From: an uncultured Parafilimonas sp.
GTDB lineage: Bacteria; Bacteroidota; Bacteroidia; Chitinophagales; Chitinophagaceae
NCBI GenBank assembly: GCA_937892395.1
Contig: CALAGJ010000170.1
Location: 1-31,999, forward strand
Direction: 5' to 3'
Length of the DNA: 31,999 nucleotides
The stretch's first letter is position 1, and each line of letters begins with the position of its first letter. The notes under the pieces were generated by a model. The model was not told the origin of the DNA and did no database searches. It was given only the letters and a program-made list of their open reading frames with translations. Of the stretch, positions 24,185-31,983 are shown one piece after another. The position numbers and the translations under genes were made by a program.

Positions 24185-27100
24185 TCAAAACTTTATTTCA
24201 ACCGGAAAATCATTGCCAAATCCATAGCTGGCCGGATACTGCGGTGTGCCATGATATTTCTTCATTATTTCAGGTACCGCCTGTTGCAAATAATTCTTCA
24301 AATTGTTTACCGTTATCATTTTATTATTCAATGCCGCTCCTTTCAAAGCTTCCAGCAATACATAGGTAAATGCACCATGGCCCAGCGATGCAAACTCATT
24401 GGCAAATTGCTGTGCGCCACTGGCTGCCATCCAATGTGTACCCGTACTCCTTGCTACTACCGCAATACTTTTTTGCTGATTGGCATCATTGCTCAGCATA
24501 GCTTCAAATGCACCCGCACTTTGGCAAGCATCCAGAATAAACAATTGTTTTTGTGCAGGTATATCTATAGCAAATTGTTGTAGTTTTTTTGATGCTATTC
24601 CTTTTTGCTCCAGTTCAGTTTGCACATTGCTTAGGTTGCTCACATTGGTGGGCACCAAATAAAATTCGTTGTTTTTACCAATCACTCCATGACCTGCGTA
24701 GTAGAATAAAAATACATCTTCGGGTTTTGCATTTTTTTGTACATCAAGTAGTGCTGCTTCTATGCCTTGCATATCTGCTTTGCTATCGGTTACAAAATAT
24801 GTTTTTACTGTATTGATAACAGACTTTGCATCTTTTTCAATTTCCTCTTTAAATGCAGTAGCATCTGCCAATGCATAGTTAAGACTCATGCTTTTGTTTT
24901 CGTATTCATTGATGCCAACAACTATTAAATACATGGTGGCATTTTTGTCTACTTGTGCCACAGGACCCTCAACTACTGTATTGTTTGCAGGAGCTGTATT
25001 TGAACTTTGATAAACAACATCCAGCTCATCCGGTTTGCTTTCTGTACGCTGACTGTTCAATGCTACAGCACGAAAACTATTTAAACCGGGCAAAAGATTC
25101 AATGTGTATTTTTTTGTAACAGTACCACTTTTATTCTCGTCTGAAACAATCAGATTGCGTGTGGTAAGTGTAACTATTTTTCCATTGTGGAATAAGCGGA
25201 TTTCATCTATAGCATCGCCTTCTGCTTCTGCATGTATGGTGATCTCGGCTACACCTGTTGTATTTGCATAACTTGGTTTATCATCATCTACTGCAAGGTT
25301 TCTGGTGGCTGCTGCATAAGTCATTTTTATCTTTGGCAAAGGAGAAAAATCATTTACATCTATTGGTGTAAATTTTTCGCCAGCCACTGCACGTGCATAC
25401 AAGTTTGGAGTATAATATTTTTCAAACAAAGCATCCAATGGCAATGATTGCTGATTGAGTACATAATATACTTTTTTTATGCCTTCCTGCGAACCATCAA
25501 ATCTGCCATCAGCATCCATAAAAACATAATCATTGGAATCTTTAAAAAGATAAAGTACGCCTATGAAACGGCCTGTTTCAGCCTCCCATACTTTTATGCT
25601 GTTATCATAAGAAATGGTATAGTATAATTTATCATCCGGAGAAAAAACAATTTTCCTAATTGTGGTTGTATGTGCCTGCATGTTGTACATTTTATTACCG
25701 CTACCATCATAAGCCACCACCTGGCCATTACTACTTCCGGATACAAACATGCTAAGGTTGTTATTGGCAGCTGTTGAACCAAATTTATCTATATACCCAA
25801 TCTTATCAGAGTTTACAAGTTCTTTATTATCTGCTATGGAATAAACCAGTAAATGAGTACGCTTTGCTATCAATACTTTTGAGCGGTCCTTGGACACTTT
25901 TATATACTGCTCTTCATATTCTCCATCTGTTTCCATTTGTTTGGAAAAAATTCTTTTACCTGTTGTAAGATCCCATACGGATGCTGTGTTTAACTGATAC
26001 GCAGATTCAAAACCTGCCAGCATTTTTTTGCCCGGATCCACTTCCATTGGCCCGAAACCTTTTACCTCAAATACTTTTTGTTTCAAGCCGGTAGATAGGT
26101 TCATCTTCATTAAAGTCCCACCCTCTGTTGGGTAATAAGTTGTTTTTCCATCATTGTCAAAAAAGAATGCATTACGATATAAAAATCCAGTAGAACCAAT
26201 ATTTGTGGGGGGCCTAATTATTTTTCCTGTTACCAGATTTTTTATCGTGATGGTATTGTAATCAAAAATGGCTGCTGTATCCCCCGAAGGGGAAATAGAA
26301 AGACCTGTTGGTGCTGTTTTTAAATCCGTATGCAGAATGGGTACCATACGAAATAAATCTACCGATTTTGCATTATGATCATCTGTGGCAAGATGTAATG
26401 TGCCGGTTGCATAATTGTACTCAATTGCACTAAAAACATCCATGCCAAGATCAGCGGCAAGACCATCAAACATTTTGGTCGTATTCTTTAGGGCCAGATT
26501 ATATTCTGATATAAGATTATAACCAATAAGCCATGCTTTTTTTTGTACACCATTAAACAAACCACCAGAAGCTGCATGATATTTTAATGTACCTGTATTA
26601 TTGTATCGGGTAATCATTTTGTAGGTATCTGTACTGTATAAATCAAGTGCACTATACCCTTCTGATGCCTGTGGTCCGGTTATCAATATTTCATGTGTAT
26701 TTGAAGAAGGTATTACTGCTGCATCATAAAAATCTCCCATGATGGAGCCTTTTAAATTTCCGGTATTGATATCATAAAAATCGACAGAAGAATTATTGCC
26801 ATAAACTACTACAAGATTTTGCTCAGACAAAAAATCAACACCACCATAATAGTCTTCGATTTTGTATTTAAAAGAAAAAGTTTGGCTTTGTGTATTCAAA
26901 TCAAATATCTGACAGGTATAGGTGGATGCCAGCAATACTTTATTATTTTTCAGTTTCCACATCCTTACTTTGTAATCAAGGTTGCTTTTGATAACCGATG
27001 TTTCAACCAGTGAAGCGGCATCTAAAAAATGGATGCCCTCATGTACGGCGTAAATGGTACGATCATCATCAGAAAATTGTACATCAGTGAATGAAGTATA

Positions 27101-27433
27101 ATCCTTTGATTCTGAAATCATTTCTCCGGTGATGGTGTTGTATAGCCAAATTTTTCCATTGGCAAGTATGGCAAGTTTATCGCCTGTGCTATTTGTGCTA
27201 AGGTGTACCGCATCAGAATTATCCACATAAGTAAAAGTGTATAATTGTTTTCCTGTTTTTATATCCCACATAATGCATTTATGGGATTCGGCAGTGTACA
27301 TATATTTATCCTGCTTATCTACGATTACGGTTTTTACCAATAGGGAATGTCCGTTTGGCATTACAATAGATCGCTTTTGTGCCATCGAAAATGTGCTGAT
27401 ACAAACAAAAAAAACAGCAATAATTTTGGTCAT
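24185..27433 (-). CDS. Exported WD40-caspase protein (copy B)
   Basis: A 1082-residue paralogue of the downstream neighbour. It has a signal peptide MTKIIAVFFVCISTFSMAQ. WD40-type blades span residues ~20-650, for example YMYTAESHKCIMWDIKTGKQL and VFSPDDKLYYTISYDNSIKVWEAETGRFIG. The linker (MDADGRFDGSQEGIKKVYYV, then TTGVAEITIHAEAEGDAIDEIRLFHNGKIVTL) is moderately similar to copy A. The C14 caspase-like domain (~831-1077) is identical in sequence to copy A, with catalytic His915 (YYAGHGV) and Cys970 (LDACQSAG). The N-terminal halves differ widely. It is on the same strand as copy A with a 240-bp gap, which holds no terminator or repeat that I can see and no similarity to the region upstream of copy B. 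Confidence 0.93.
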   Translation of the reverse strand: MTKIIAVFFVCISTFSMAQKRSIVMPNGHSLLVKTVIVDKQDKYMYTAESHKCIMWDIKTGKQLYTFTYVDNSDAVHLSTNSTGDKLAILANGKIWLYNTITGEMISESKDYTSFTDVQFSDDDRTIYAVHEGIHFLDAASLVETSVIKSNLDYKVRMWKLKNNKVLLASTYTCQIFDLNTQSQTFSFKYKIEDYYGGVDFLSEQNLVVVYGNNSSVDFYDINTGNLKGSIMGDFYDAAVIPSSNTHEILITGPQASEGYSALDLYSTDTYKMITRYNNTGTLKYHAASGGLFNGVQKKAWLIGYNLISEYNLALKNTTKMFDGLAADLGMDVFSAIEYNYATGTLHLATDDHNAKSVDLFRMVPILHTDLKTAPTGLSISPSGDTAAIFDYNTITIKNLVTGKIIRPPTNIGSTGFLYRNAFFFDNDGKTTYYPTEGGTLMKMNLSTGLKQKVFEVKGFGPMEVDPGKKMLAGFESAYQLNTASVWDLTTGKRIFSKQMETDGEYEEQYIKVSKDRSKVLIAKRTHLLVYSIADNKELVNSDKIGYIDKFGSTAANNNLSMFVSGSSNGQVVAYDGSGNKMYNMQAHTTTIRKIVFSPDDKLYYTISYDNSIKVWEAETGRFIGVLYLFKDSNDYVFMDADGRFDGSQEGIKKVYYVLNQQSLPLDALFEKYYTPNLYARAVAGEKFTPIDVNDFSPLPKIKMTYAAATRNLAVDDDKPSYANTTGVAEITIHAEAEGDAIDEIRLFHNGKIVTLTTRNLIVSDENKSGTVTKKYTLNLLPGLNSFRAVALNSQRTESKPDELDVVYQSSNTAPANNTVVEGPVAQVDKNATMYLIVVGINEYENKSMSLNYALADATAFKEEIEKDAKSVINTVKTYFVTDSKADMQGIEAALLDVQKNAKPEDVFLFYYAGHGVIGKNNEFYLVPTNVSNLSNVQTELEQKGIASKKLQQFAIDIPAQKQLFILDACQSAGAFEAMLSNDANQQKSIAVVARSTGTHWMAASGAQQFANEFASLGHGAFTYVLLEALKGAALNNKMITVNNLKNYLQQAVPEIMKKYHGTPQYPASYGFGNDFPVEIKF
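24201..24951. repeat. Direct repeat encoding the caspase domain (copy B)
   Basis: Partner of 20649-21399, with a single difference at 24926. The repeat covers the end of the protease domain almost to the stop codon and no flanking DNA. Confidence 0.95.
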
Positions 27434-27438
27434 AATTT

Positions 27439-27446
27439 CAAATTTA
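27439..27446 (-). promoter_or_regulatory. Candidate -7 box of caspase gene B
   Basis: TAAATTTG (minus strand) lies 5 nt before the ATG, matching the arrangement at copy A. A TTTG lies 16 nt upstream, shorter than the usual spacer. Confidence 0.35.
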
Positions 27447-27776
27447 GAGCAGAAAATTTAAGCAAACTTAGCTGTCTAACTTCTTTGGAATCTACCCATC
27501 AGATGGTATTTTCTATTGAAATAGAAGTATTTGAATTGATAAAGGATGTTTGAAAATTTGAAAAATATTATTCAAATTGATAATGTGAGGGTGTGGTTGA
27601 TTTGATTGTGGAAATGGGTTATGCAGTTTAAATGGGGATGAGTTAAAACCTCATTCCAATTGATGAAAATTTCAATTGGCTTTAGCCAAATTCTTATCAA
27701 TGAATAACCAAAAAAAGGTTTGCAAATCCAAGAAAAATTACCCAATCAACTCAATCATCAAGCTTTAAAATCTAAA
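27447..27776. other. Intergenic region, no gene recognised
   Basis: AT-rich spacer downstream of the homocysteine methyltransferase gene. A small hairpin TTGGCT-TT-AGCCAA (around 27677-27690) lacks a clear T run. There is no trace of the MetH cobalamin-binding half that often follows this gene. Confidence 0.5.
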
Positions 27777-28802
27777 CTATTGATCCACGCCAACTGGTAT
27801 TGCCCTTGGTACAATATTTTTTACTTCGCATGCAATTGCCCTTATATGATCCGGAGTAGTGCCACAGCATCCTCCTACCATATTTACCCAACCCTCAGCG
27901 GCCCATGATTGTATATGAGCTGCGGTTTCCATAGGCGTTTCATCATAAGCACCCATCGCATTTGGCAAACCGGCATTGGGATAGGCTGATACGGCACAAC
28001 CAGCTATTTGCGATAGCTCTTCAATATGTGGTCTCATTTCTTTGGCTCCTAAAGCACAATTTAATCCGATACTCAGTGGGTTTGCATGCATGACTGAAAT
28101 TAAAAATGCTTCTAAGGTTTGCCCACTTAGTGTTCTCCCACTTGCGTCTGTAATTGTTCCACTTATGGATATTGGCAAGGGTGTAGTGTCAGGATGATCC
28201 ATAAAATATTTTTGAATGGCATAAATGGCTGCTTTAGCATTTAATGTATCAAAAATTGTTTCAATTAAAAGCAGGTCTGCGCCACCATATACTAAGCCAC
28301 TCACTTGTTCATAATAGGCGTTTGCCACTTCATCAAAAGTAGTGGCACGATATCCGGGATTATTTACATCAGGAGATAGAGATAGTGTTTTATTCATTGG
28401 GCCTATAGCACCAGCAACCCAGGGTCCACCATATTTTATGGCACTATGTTGTCCGATTTTTTTGCAGGCATCTACTGCATTTCTGGCACAGCGCATGGCC
28501 GCTACATTCAGTTCATAAGCCAATGCACTCATATCATAATCAGCCAAAGAAATAAGTTGGCTATTGAATGTATTCGTTTCAATAATATCTGCACCTGCAT
28601 CTAAATATTGTCTATGAATTTCTTCCACTATTAGTGGTTGGGTTATGCTCAGTAAATCATTGTTACCTTTTACATCTGTATGCCAGTTGGCAAATTGATC
28701 ACCTCTATAATCTGCTTCGTTTAGTTCAAGTCTTTGAATCATAGTACCCATGGCGCCATCTATGATCAAAATCCGCTCTTCCAACGCCTTATAAATACTC
28801 AT
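27777..28802 (-). CDS. Homocysteine S-methyltransferase module (split MetH N-terminal part)
   Basis: A 341-residue homocysteine-binding barrel equivalent to the N-terminal module of cobalamin-dependent methionine synthase. ILIIDGAMGTMIQRLEL (11-27) is the family start. ADIIETNTFNSQ, AGAIGPMNKTLSLSPDVNNPGYR and DLLLIETIFDTLNAKAA are MetH-type. The zinc ligands are Cys249 (GLNCALGAKEM) and Cys312/Cys313 (GGCCGTTPDHI). It ends after this barrel. The folate-binding, cobalamin-binding and activation modules are absent and not found downstream. Many Bacteroidota have MetH as two genes, so this is probably the N-terminal half with its partner elsewhere. A B12-independent methyltransferase is possible but the MetH-like motifs argue against it. 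It follows the mutase gene by 8 bp. Confidence 0.9.
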   Translation of the reverse strand: MSIYKALEERILIIDGAMGTMIQRLELNEADYRGDQFANWHTDVKGNNDLLSITQPLIVEEIHRQYLDAGADIIETNTFNSQLISLADYDMSALAYELNVAAMRCARNAVDACKKIGQHSAIKYGGPWVAGAIGPMNKTLSLSPDVNNPGYRATTFDEVANAYYEQVSGLVYGGADLLLIETIFDTLNAKAAIYAIQKYFMDHPDTTPLPISISGTITDASGRTLSGQTLEAFLISVMHANPLSIGLNCALGAKEMRPHIEELSQIAGCAVSAYPNAGLPNAMGAYDETPMETAAHIQSWAAEGWVNMVGGCCGTTPDHIRAIACEVKNIVPRAIPVGVDQ

Positions 28803-28810
28803 TATTTATC

Positions 28811-30376
28811 TTATTTATATTCTCCAAATTCTGTTCTAAGTGTATCTGCTATTTCCCCAAGTGTACAAAAATTTTCAACGGCACTTATTACATGGGGCAT
28901 AATGTTAGTGCCATCTTTTGCAGCAGTGCTTAGGGCTGCAAGGTTATTGTCTGCCAGCTGCTGATTCCTCATTGCACGAAGTGCTTGTAATTTTTCTGAT
29001 TGCATTTGTCTAATGCTATCATCTATTTTAAAAATTGGTGTACTATCCATTTCATTTATCTCAAATTTATTTACACCCACAATTATCTTTTCACCCAGCT
29101 CCACCTGCTGCTGATAGCGGTATGCGCTGCTTGCTATTTCATCTTGTATAAAACCTTCTTCTATTGCACTCACACTACCGCCCATAGCATCTATTTTTTG
29201 CATGAGTAGCGTGGCTTGATGTTCTACTTCATGCGTTAGGCTTTCTATATAGTAACTACCAGCCAATGGATCCACCGTGTCTGGCGCACCACTTTCAAAT
29301 GCAATAATTTGTTGGGTTCTTAAAGCAATTCGGGCAGCCTGCTCTGTAGGTAGACTCAGCGCTTCGTCATAGCCATTTGTATGTAAACTTTGGGTACCAC
29401 CCAGCACTGCTGCAAGTGCTTGTATGGTTACCCTCGAAATGTTATTCATGGGCTGCTGGGCAGTAAGTGTGCTGCCTCCCGTTTGTGTATGAAAGCGCAG
29501 CATCATTGCTTTTGGATCGGTGGCTCCAAGCTCCTGCATAATGCCTGCCCACATGCGACGTGCTGCTCTAAACTTTGCTACTTCTTCAAATAAATTATTG
29601 TGTGCATTAAAGAAAAATGACAACCTTTTGCCAAATACATTTATATCTAAACCTTTTGCCAATGCTGCTTCTACATAGGCTTTGCCGTTGCTTAGGGTGA
29701 AGGCAATTTCCTGCACGGCGGTGCTGCCTGCCTCTCTTATATGGTAGCCACTTATTGATATGGTATTCCATTTTGGTAAGTCCTTGCTGCACCATTCAAA
29801 TATGTCTGTGATGATGCGCATAGAAGGTTTTGGTGGATAGATATAAGTACCCCTGGCCGCATATTCTTTCAAGATATCATTTTGTATGGTGCCGGATATT
29901 TTTTTTAAGTCAGCACCTTGCTGCTTGGCAAGCGCCACATACAGTGACAATAAAATATAACCAGTAGAATTGATGGTCATAGAAGTAGAAATATCCTGAA
30001 GTTTAATGCCATTAAACAATCGCTGCATATCTTCAATGCTATCTATGGCCACACCTGTTTTTCCTACTTCGCCTTCGGCTAATGCATGATCGCTGTCATA
30101 ACCAATTTGTGTGGGTAAATCGAATGCCACACTTAGACCCATCACACCTTGGTTTAATAAATAATGGTATCTTTTATTGCTCTCTTCTGCGGTGCTAAAT
30201 CCTGCATATTGGCGCATAGTCCACAGCTTGCCTCTATACATATTCTCCTGTACGCCACGGGTGTAGGGCATAGAACCGGGTATGCCCGGATTGGTAGTTT
30301 GAGCAAGATCATCTGCGGTGTATAGTTTTTTTATCTCTATATCACTATCGGTAATAACTTTTTTTTCTTCCATCAT
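28811..30376 (-). CDS. Methylmalonyl-CoA mutase family large subunit (no B12 domain)
   Basis: A 521-residue mutase barrel. It interconverts an acyl-CoA carbon skeleton, most likely methylmalonyl-CoA and succinyl-CoA, using adenosylcobalamin. Motifs are NPGIPGSMPYTRGVQENMYRGKLWTMRQYAGFSTAEESN in pieces (29-67), GLSVAFDLPTQIGYDSDHALAEGEVGKTGVAIDS, YPPKPSMRIITDIFEWCS, ISISGYHIREAGSTAVQE, RFHTQTGGSTLTAQQP, and LHTNGYDEALSLPTEQAARIALRTQQII. Tyr57 in RQYAGFS is the methylmalonyl-type residue; isobutyryl-CoA mutases usually have Phe there. The protein stops before the B12-binding (DxHxxG) domain, so it needs a separate small subunit, which is not in the window. The start is ATG 30376; a second ATG follows directly. 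It is 12 bp downstream of the membrane protein gene. Confidence 0.92.
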   Translation of the reverse strand: MMEEKKVITDSDIEIKKLYTADDLAQTTNPGIPGSMPYTRGVQENMYRGKLWTMRQYAGFSTAEESNKRYHYLLNQGVMGLSVAFDLPTQIGYDSDHALAEGEVGKTGVAIDSIEDMQRLFNGIKLQDISTSMTINSTGYILLSLYVALAKQQGADLKKISGTIQNDILKEYAARGTYIYPPKPSMRIITDIFEWCSKDLPKWNTISISGYHIREAGSTAVQEIAFTLSNGKAYVEAALAKGLDINVFGKRLSFFFNAHNNLFEEVAKFRAARRMWAGIMQELGATDPKAMMLRFHTQTGGSTLTAQQPMNNISRVTIQALAAVLGGTQSLHTNGYDEALSLPTEQAARIALRTQQIIAFESGAPDTVDPLAGSYYIESLTHEVEHQATLLMQKIDAMGGSVSAIEEGFIQDEIASSAYRYQQQVELGEKIIVGVNKFEINEMDSTPIFKIDDSIRQMQSEKLQALRAMRNQQLADNNLAALSTAAKDGTNIMPHVISAVENFCTLGEIADTLRTEFGEYK

Positions 30377-30388
30377 ATCTTTTAAATA

Positions 30389-30904
30389 TCACATTAATTT
30401 TTTAGCTTCTATGGTAAGCAGTTCTGTTACATTTTCATATAAATCCAATTTGCCATTTGCTGCCAGATATTCTGCTACTTGTTTATTCAAGTCTGTGGAC
30501 GAACTTCCGGGCTGCATCAGAGAAGCTACGGTATGAATAATGAGGATATTTTGTTCTTTAAAATTTTTGAGTATCTGCCATGCATTGGCAGATATATAAA
30601 TCTGCTGAGTGAGGTTGTAATCGAACTCTGAGCGAATATTTTGAGTAAGCAATAGCTGCATTTCCTTGGCTGTAATGCCCGGCTGGTGCAGCCTCTGGAG
30701 TAGAGATGGAATAGAGATTCTTTCTGCCAACAACAAAAGGCGCTCATAAGCTTGCAGTTGTAATTGTCTGGTTTCACTATCTGTACCTACAGGTTTGAGG
30801 GCCGGATGATTTCTACTTATCATACGGCTTGTAATAATATAAACTACGCTACCTGTAATGAGAATGGCCACTACTAAAATAAGAATAAATGTATTTGTAT
30901 CCAC
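30389..30904 (-). CDS. Membrane-anchored hypothetical protein upstream of the mutase
   Basis: A 171-residue protein with one N-terminal transmembrane helix (FILILVVAILITGSVVYII, residues 6-24) and a cytosolic helical domain: QLQAYERLLLLAERISIPSL, LTQNIRSEFDYNLTQQIYIS, AWQILKNFKEQNILIIHT, and a C-terminal ENVTELLTIEAKKLM. I recall similar conserved proteins of unknown function in Bacteroidota next to mutase-type genes (possibly DUF7935), but I cannot verify this. It heads the leftward unit with the mutase and the homocysteine methyltransferase (gaps of 12 and 8 bp), so it may serve in the same B12-related function, but no motif shows how. Confidence 0.8.
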   Translation of the reverse strand: MDTNTFILILVVAILITGSVVYIITSRMISRNHPALKPVGTDSETRQLQLQAYERLLLLAERISIPSLLQRLHQPGITAKEMQLLLTQNIRSEFDYNLTQQIYISANAWQILKNFKEQNILIIHTVASLMQPGSSSTDLNKQVAEYLAANGKLDLYENVTELLTIEAKKLM

Positions 30905-30917
30905 AGTAAGGTTTTGG

Positions 30918-30954
30918 CAAAAATAGGGCTAGGCCATTATTGGTTTCATGAAAC
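30918..30954 (-). promoter_or_regulatory. Candidate promoter with a perfect palindrome upstream of the mutase unit
   Basis: TATTTTTG (minus strand, 30925-30918) is an exact TAnnTTTG box 13 nt before the ATG at 30904. GTTTCATGAAAC (30943-30954) is a perfect 12-bp palindrome over the expected -33 region, a plausible operator. The stretch 30955-31113 beyond it contains no gene. Confidence 0.4.
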
Positions 30955-31113
30955 AACGCTTTTGGGTAAAACCTTTTATCCATGCCTGTAAAAACACATT
31001 TCCTTTATACCTCTGTTTTAAACAATCATCCCACTATAAAATCAATCATCAGTTCGTATCAGTTATATCATTTTCCATCTGATTAAAAACAGAGTAAGAA
31101 AAGATTTGTACTG

Positions 31114-31340
31114 CAATCAGAAAATGGAGTAGAGGATGCTGATGGCAATGGAAAATAGAACGCAAATGCTAAACAATAAACCTGCGCAAAAAGCTATACT
31201 AAGCCACCAATACAACACTACCATCCTGCATGACCCGGCGTTGCTGAGCAACGTATAGCCAAAAGCCCCCAGTTCGTTTAATTTTATAAGTTTTTATGGA
31301 TGTTTTGTGGGACCTTTCGGTTATAGGTCTAAATGTTGTG
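31114..31340. repeat. Right copy of the ~235-bp inverted repeat
   Basis: This is the inverted counterpart of 749-985. Shared blocks on this strand include AAAAGCTATACTAAGCCACC (31189-31208), AACACTACCATCCTGCATG, ACGTATAGCCAAAAGC, CAGTTCGTTTAATTTTATA, TATGGATGT and TATAGGTCTAAATGTTG (31323-31337). It also has the near-perfect palindrome CGTTGCTGAGCAACG (31239-31253). The frame KSYTKPPIQHYHPA is present and then stops. It lies between the promoter region of the mutase unit and the 3' end of the unknown gene at 31349. Confidence 0.7.
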
Positions 31341-31348
31341 TGCTGTTT

Positions 31349-31882
31349 TTATTTCCATTCGTCTCGTAAGTTTCTCCATTCCTTCCAAAATGCCAAATAT
31401 CCTTTTCGGTTAAAGTCGTCAGTTGGAATTGTCTTTGGTTTACTGTCTTTGAAAAACTGTTCTACTTGGTCAGCAAATTCAAGCACTTTATTTTTATAAG
31501 TTTCTTTGTTAATGGTTATTTCATATCCATTATCTAAAATGTGCCTTACTGTGTTGTTGTTTGTATGAACAATTTCCCAGTCAATTCCGGTGTCACATCC
31601 TTGAATTATTACCGTTTCTTGATTGTCGTCTGCTATAAAAAAGTGTCCGCAGCAAGGCAACAACTGGTTTGAATAATCATCTCTTTCATAATTTTTTTTA
31701 ATCGTCCGCAGAAGGGATAATGCAGTGGAACTTAAAGTCCAGTCGCCCGTTGTTTTATCAGAAACGATTTGGTCTCCTATTTTTAAAAAAACGTGTCCAT
31801 GTGCACAAAGGTCTGTCGTATCGTCAACGTCCTTTATCCAATGAAGGTCTAATATTGTTATGTCAAAATTGTTGTCTGTCAT
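31349..31882 (-). CDS. Hypothetical protein, accessory-type
   Basis: I do not recognise a family. It has 177 residues, no signal peptide or membrane segment, an acidic N-terminus and a basic, Trp-rich C-terminus (GYLAFWKEWRNLRDEWK). The mix of His/Cys residues (DLCAHGHVFL, LLPCCGHFFI, IIQGCDTGIDW) could bind a metal, but no known site pattern is formed. The overall look, small with alternating strands such as HVFLKIGDQIVSD and TVIIQGCDTGIDWEIVH, recalls cytosolic immunity-type proteins. That is impression only. It faces inward and stops ~11 bp before the right inverted repeat, mirroring the ACT gene at the other edge. Repeat-like sequence also precedes its start (31909-31983), so it looks like a mobile cassette gene. 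Confidence 0.7.
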   Translation of the reverse strand: MTDNNFDITILDLHWIKDVDDTTDLCAHGHVFLKIGDQIVSDKTTGDWTLSSTALSLLRTIKKNYERDDYSNQLLPCCGHFFIADDNQETVIIQGCDTGIDWEIVHTNNNTVRHILDNGYEITINKETYKNKVLEFADQVEQFFKDSKPKTIPTDDFNRKGYLAFWKEWRNLRDEWK

Positions 31883-31908
31883 TGTTTGTTCTTGGTTGTT
31901 TTAAAATA

Positions 31909-31983
31909 GCACATAACGTTTTTTGGCTTGGCGAAGGTGGCGATTACGAAGCACTAAACTGTCAACCCAGCACAAAAGTTGAT
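31909..31983. repeat. Possible cassette-boundary repeat upstream of the last gene
   Basis: GCACATAACGTT (31909-31920), followed by a GC-richer stretch (GGCTTGGCGAAGGTGGCGA) and CAACCCAGCACAAAAGTTG, resembles the dispersed intergenic repeats I recall from Bacteroidota genomes. It lies ~27 bp upstream of the start codon. Only one copy is in the window, so the repeat nature is inferred. Confidence 0.3.
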
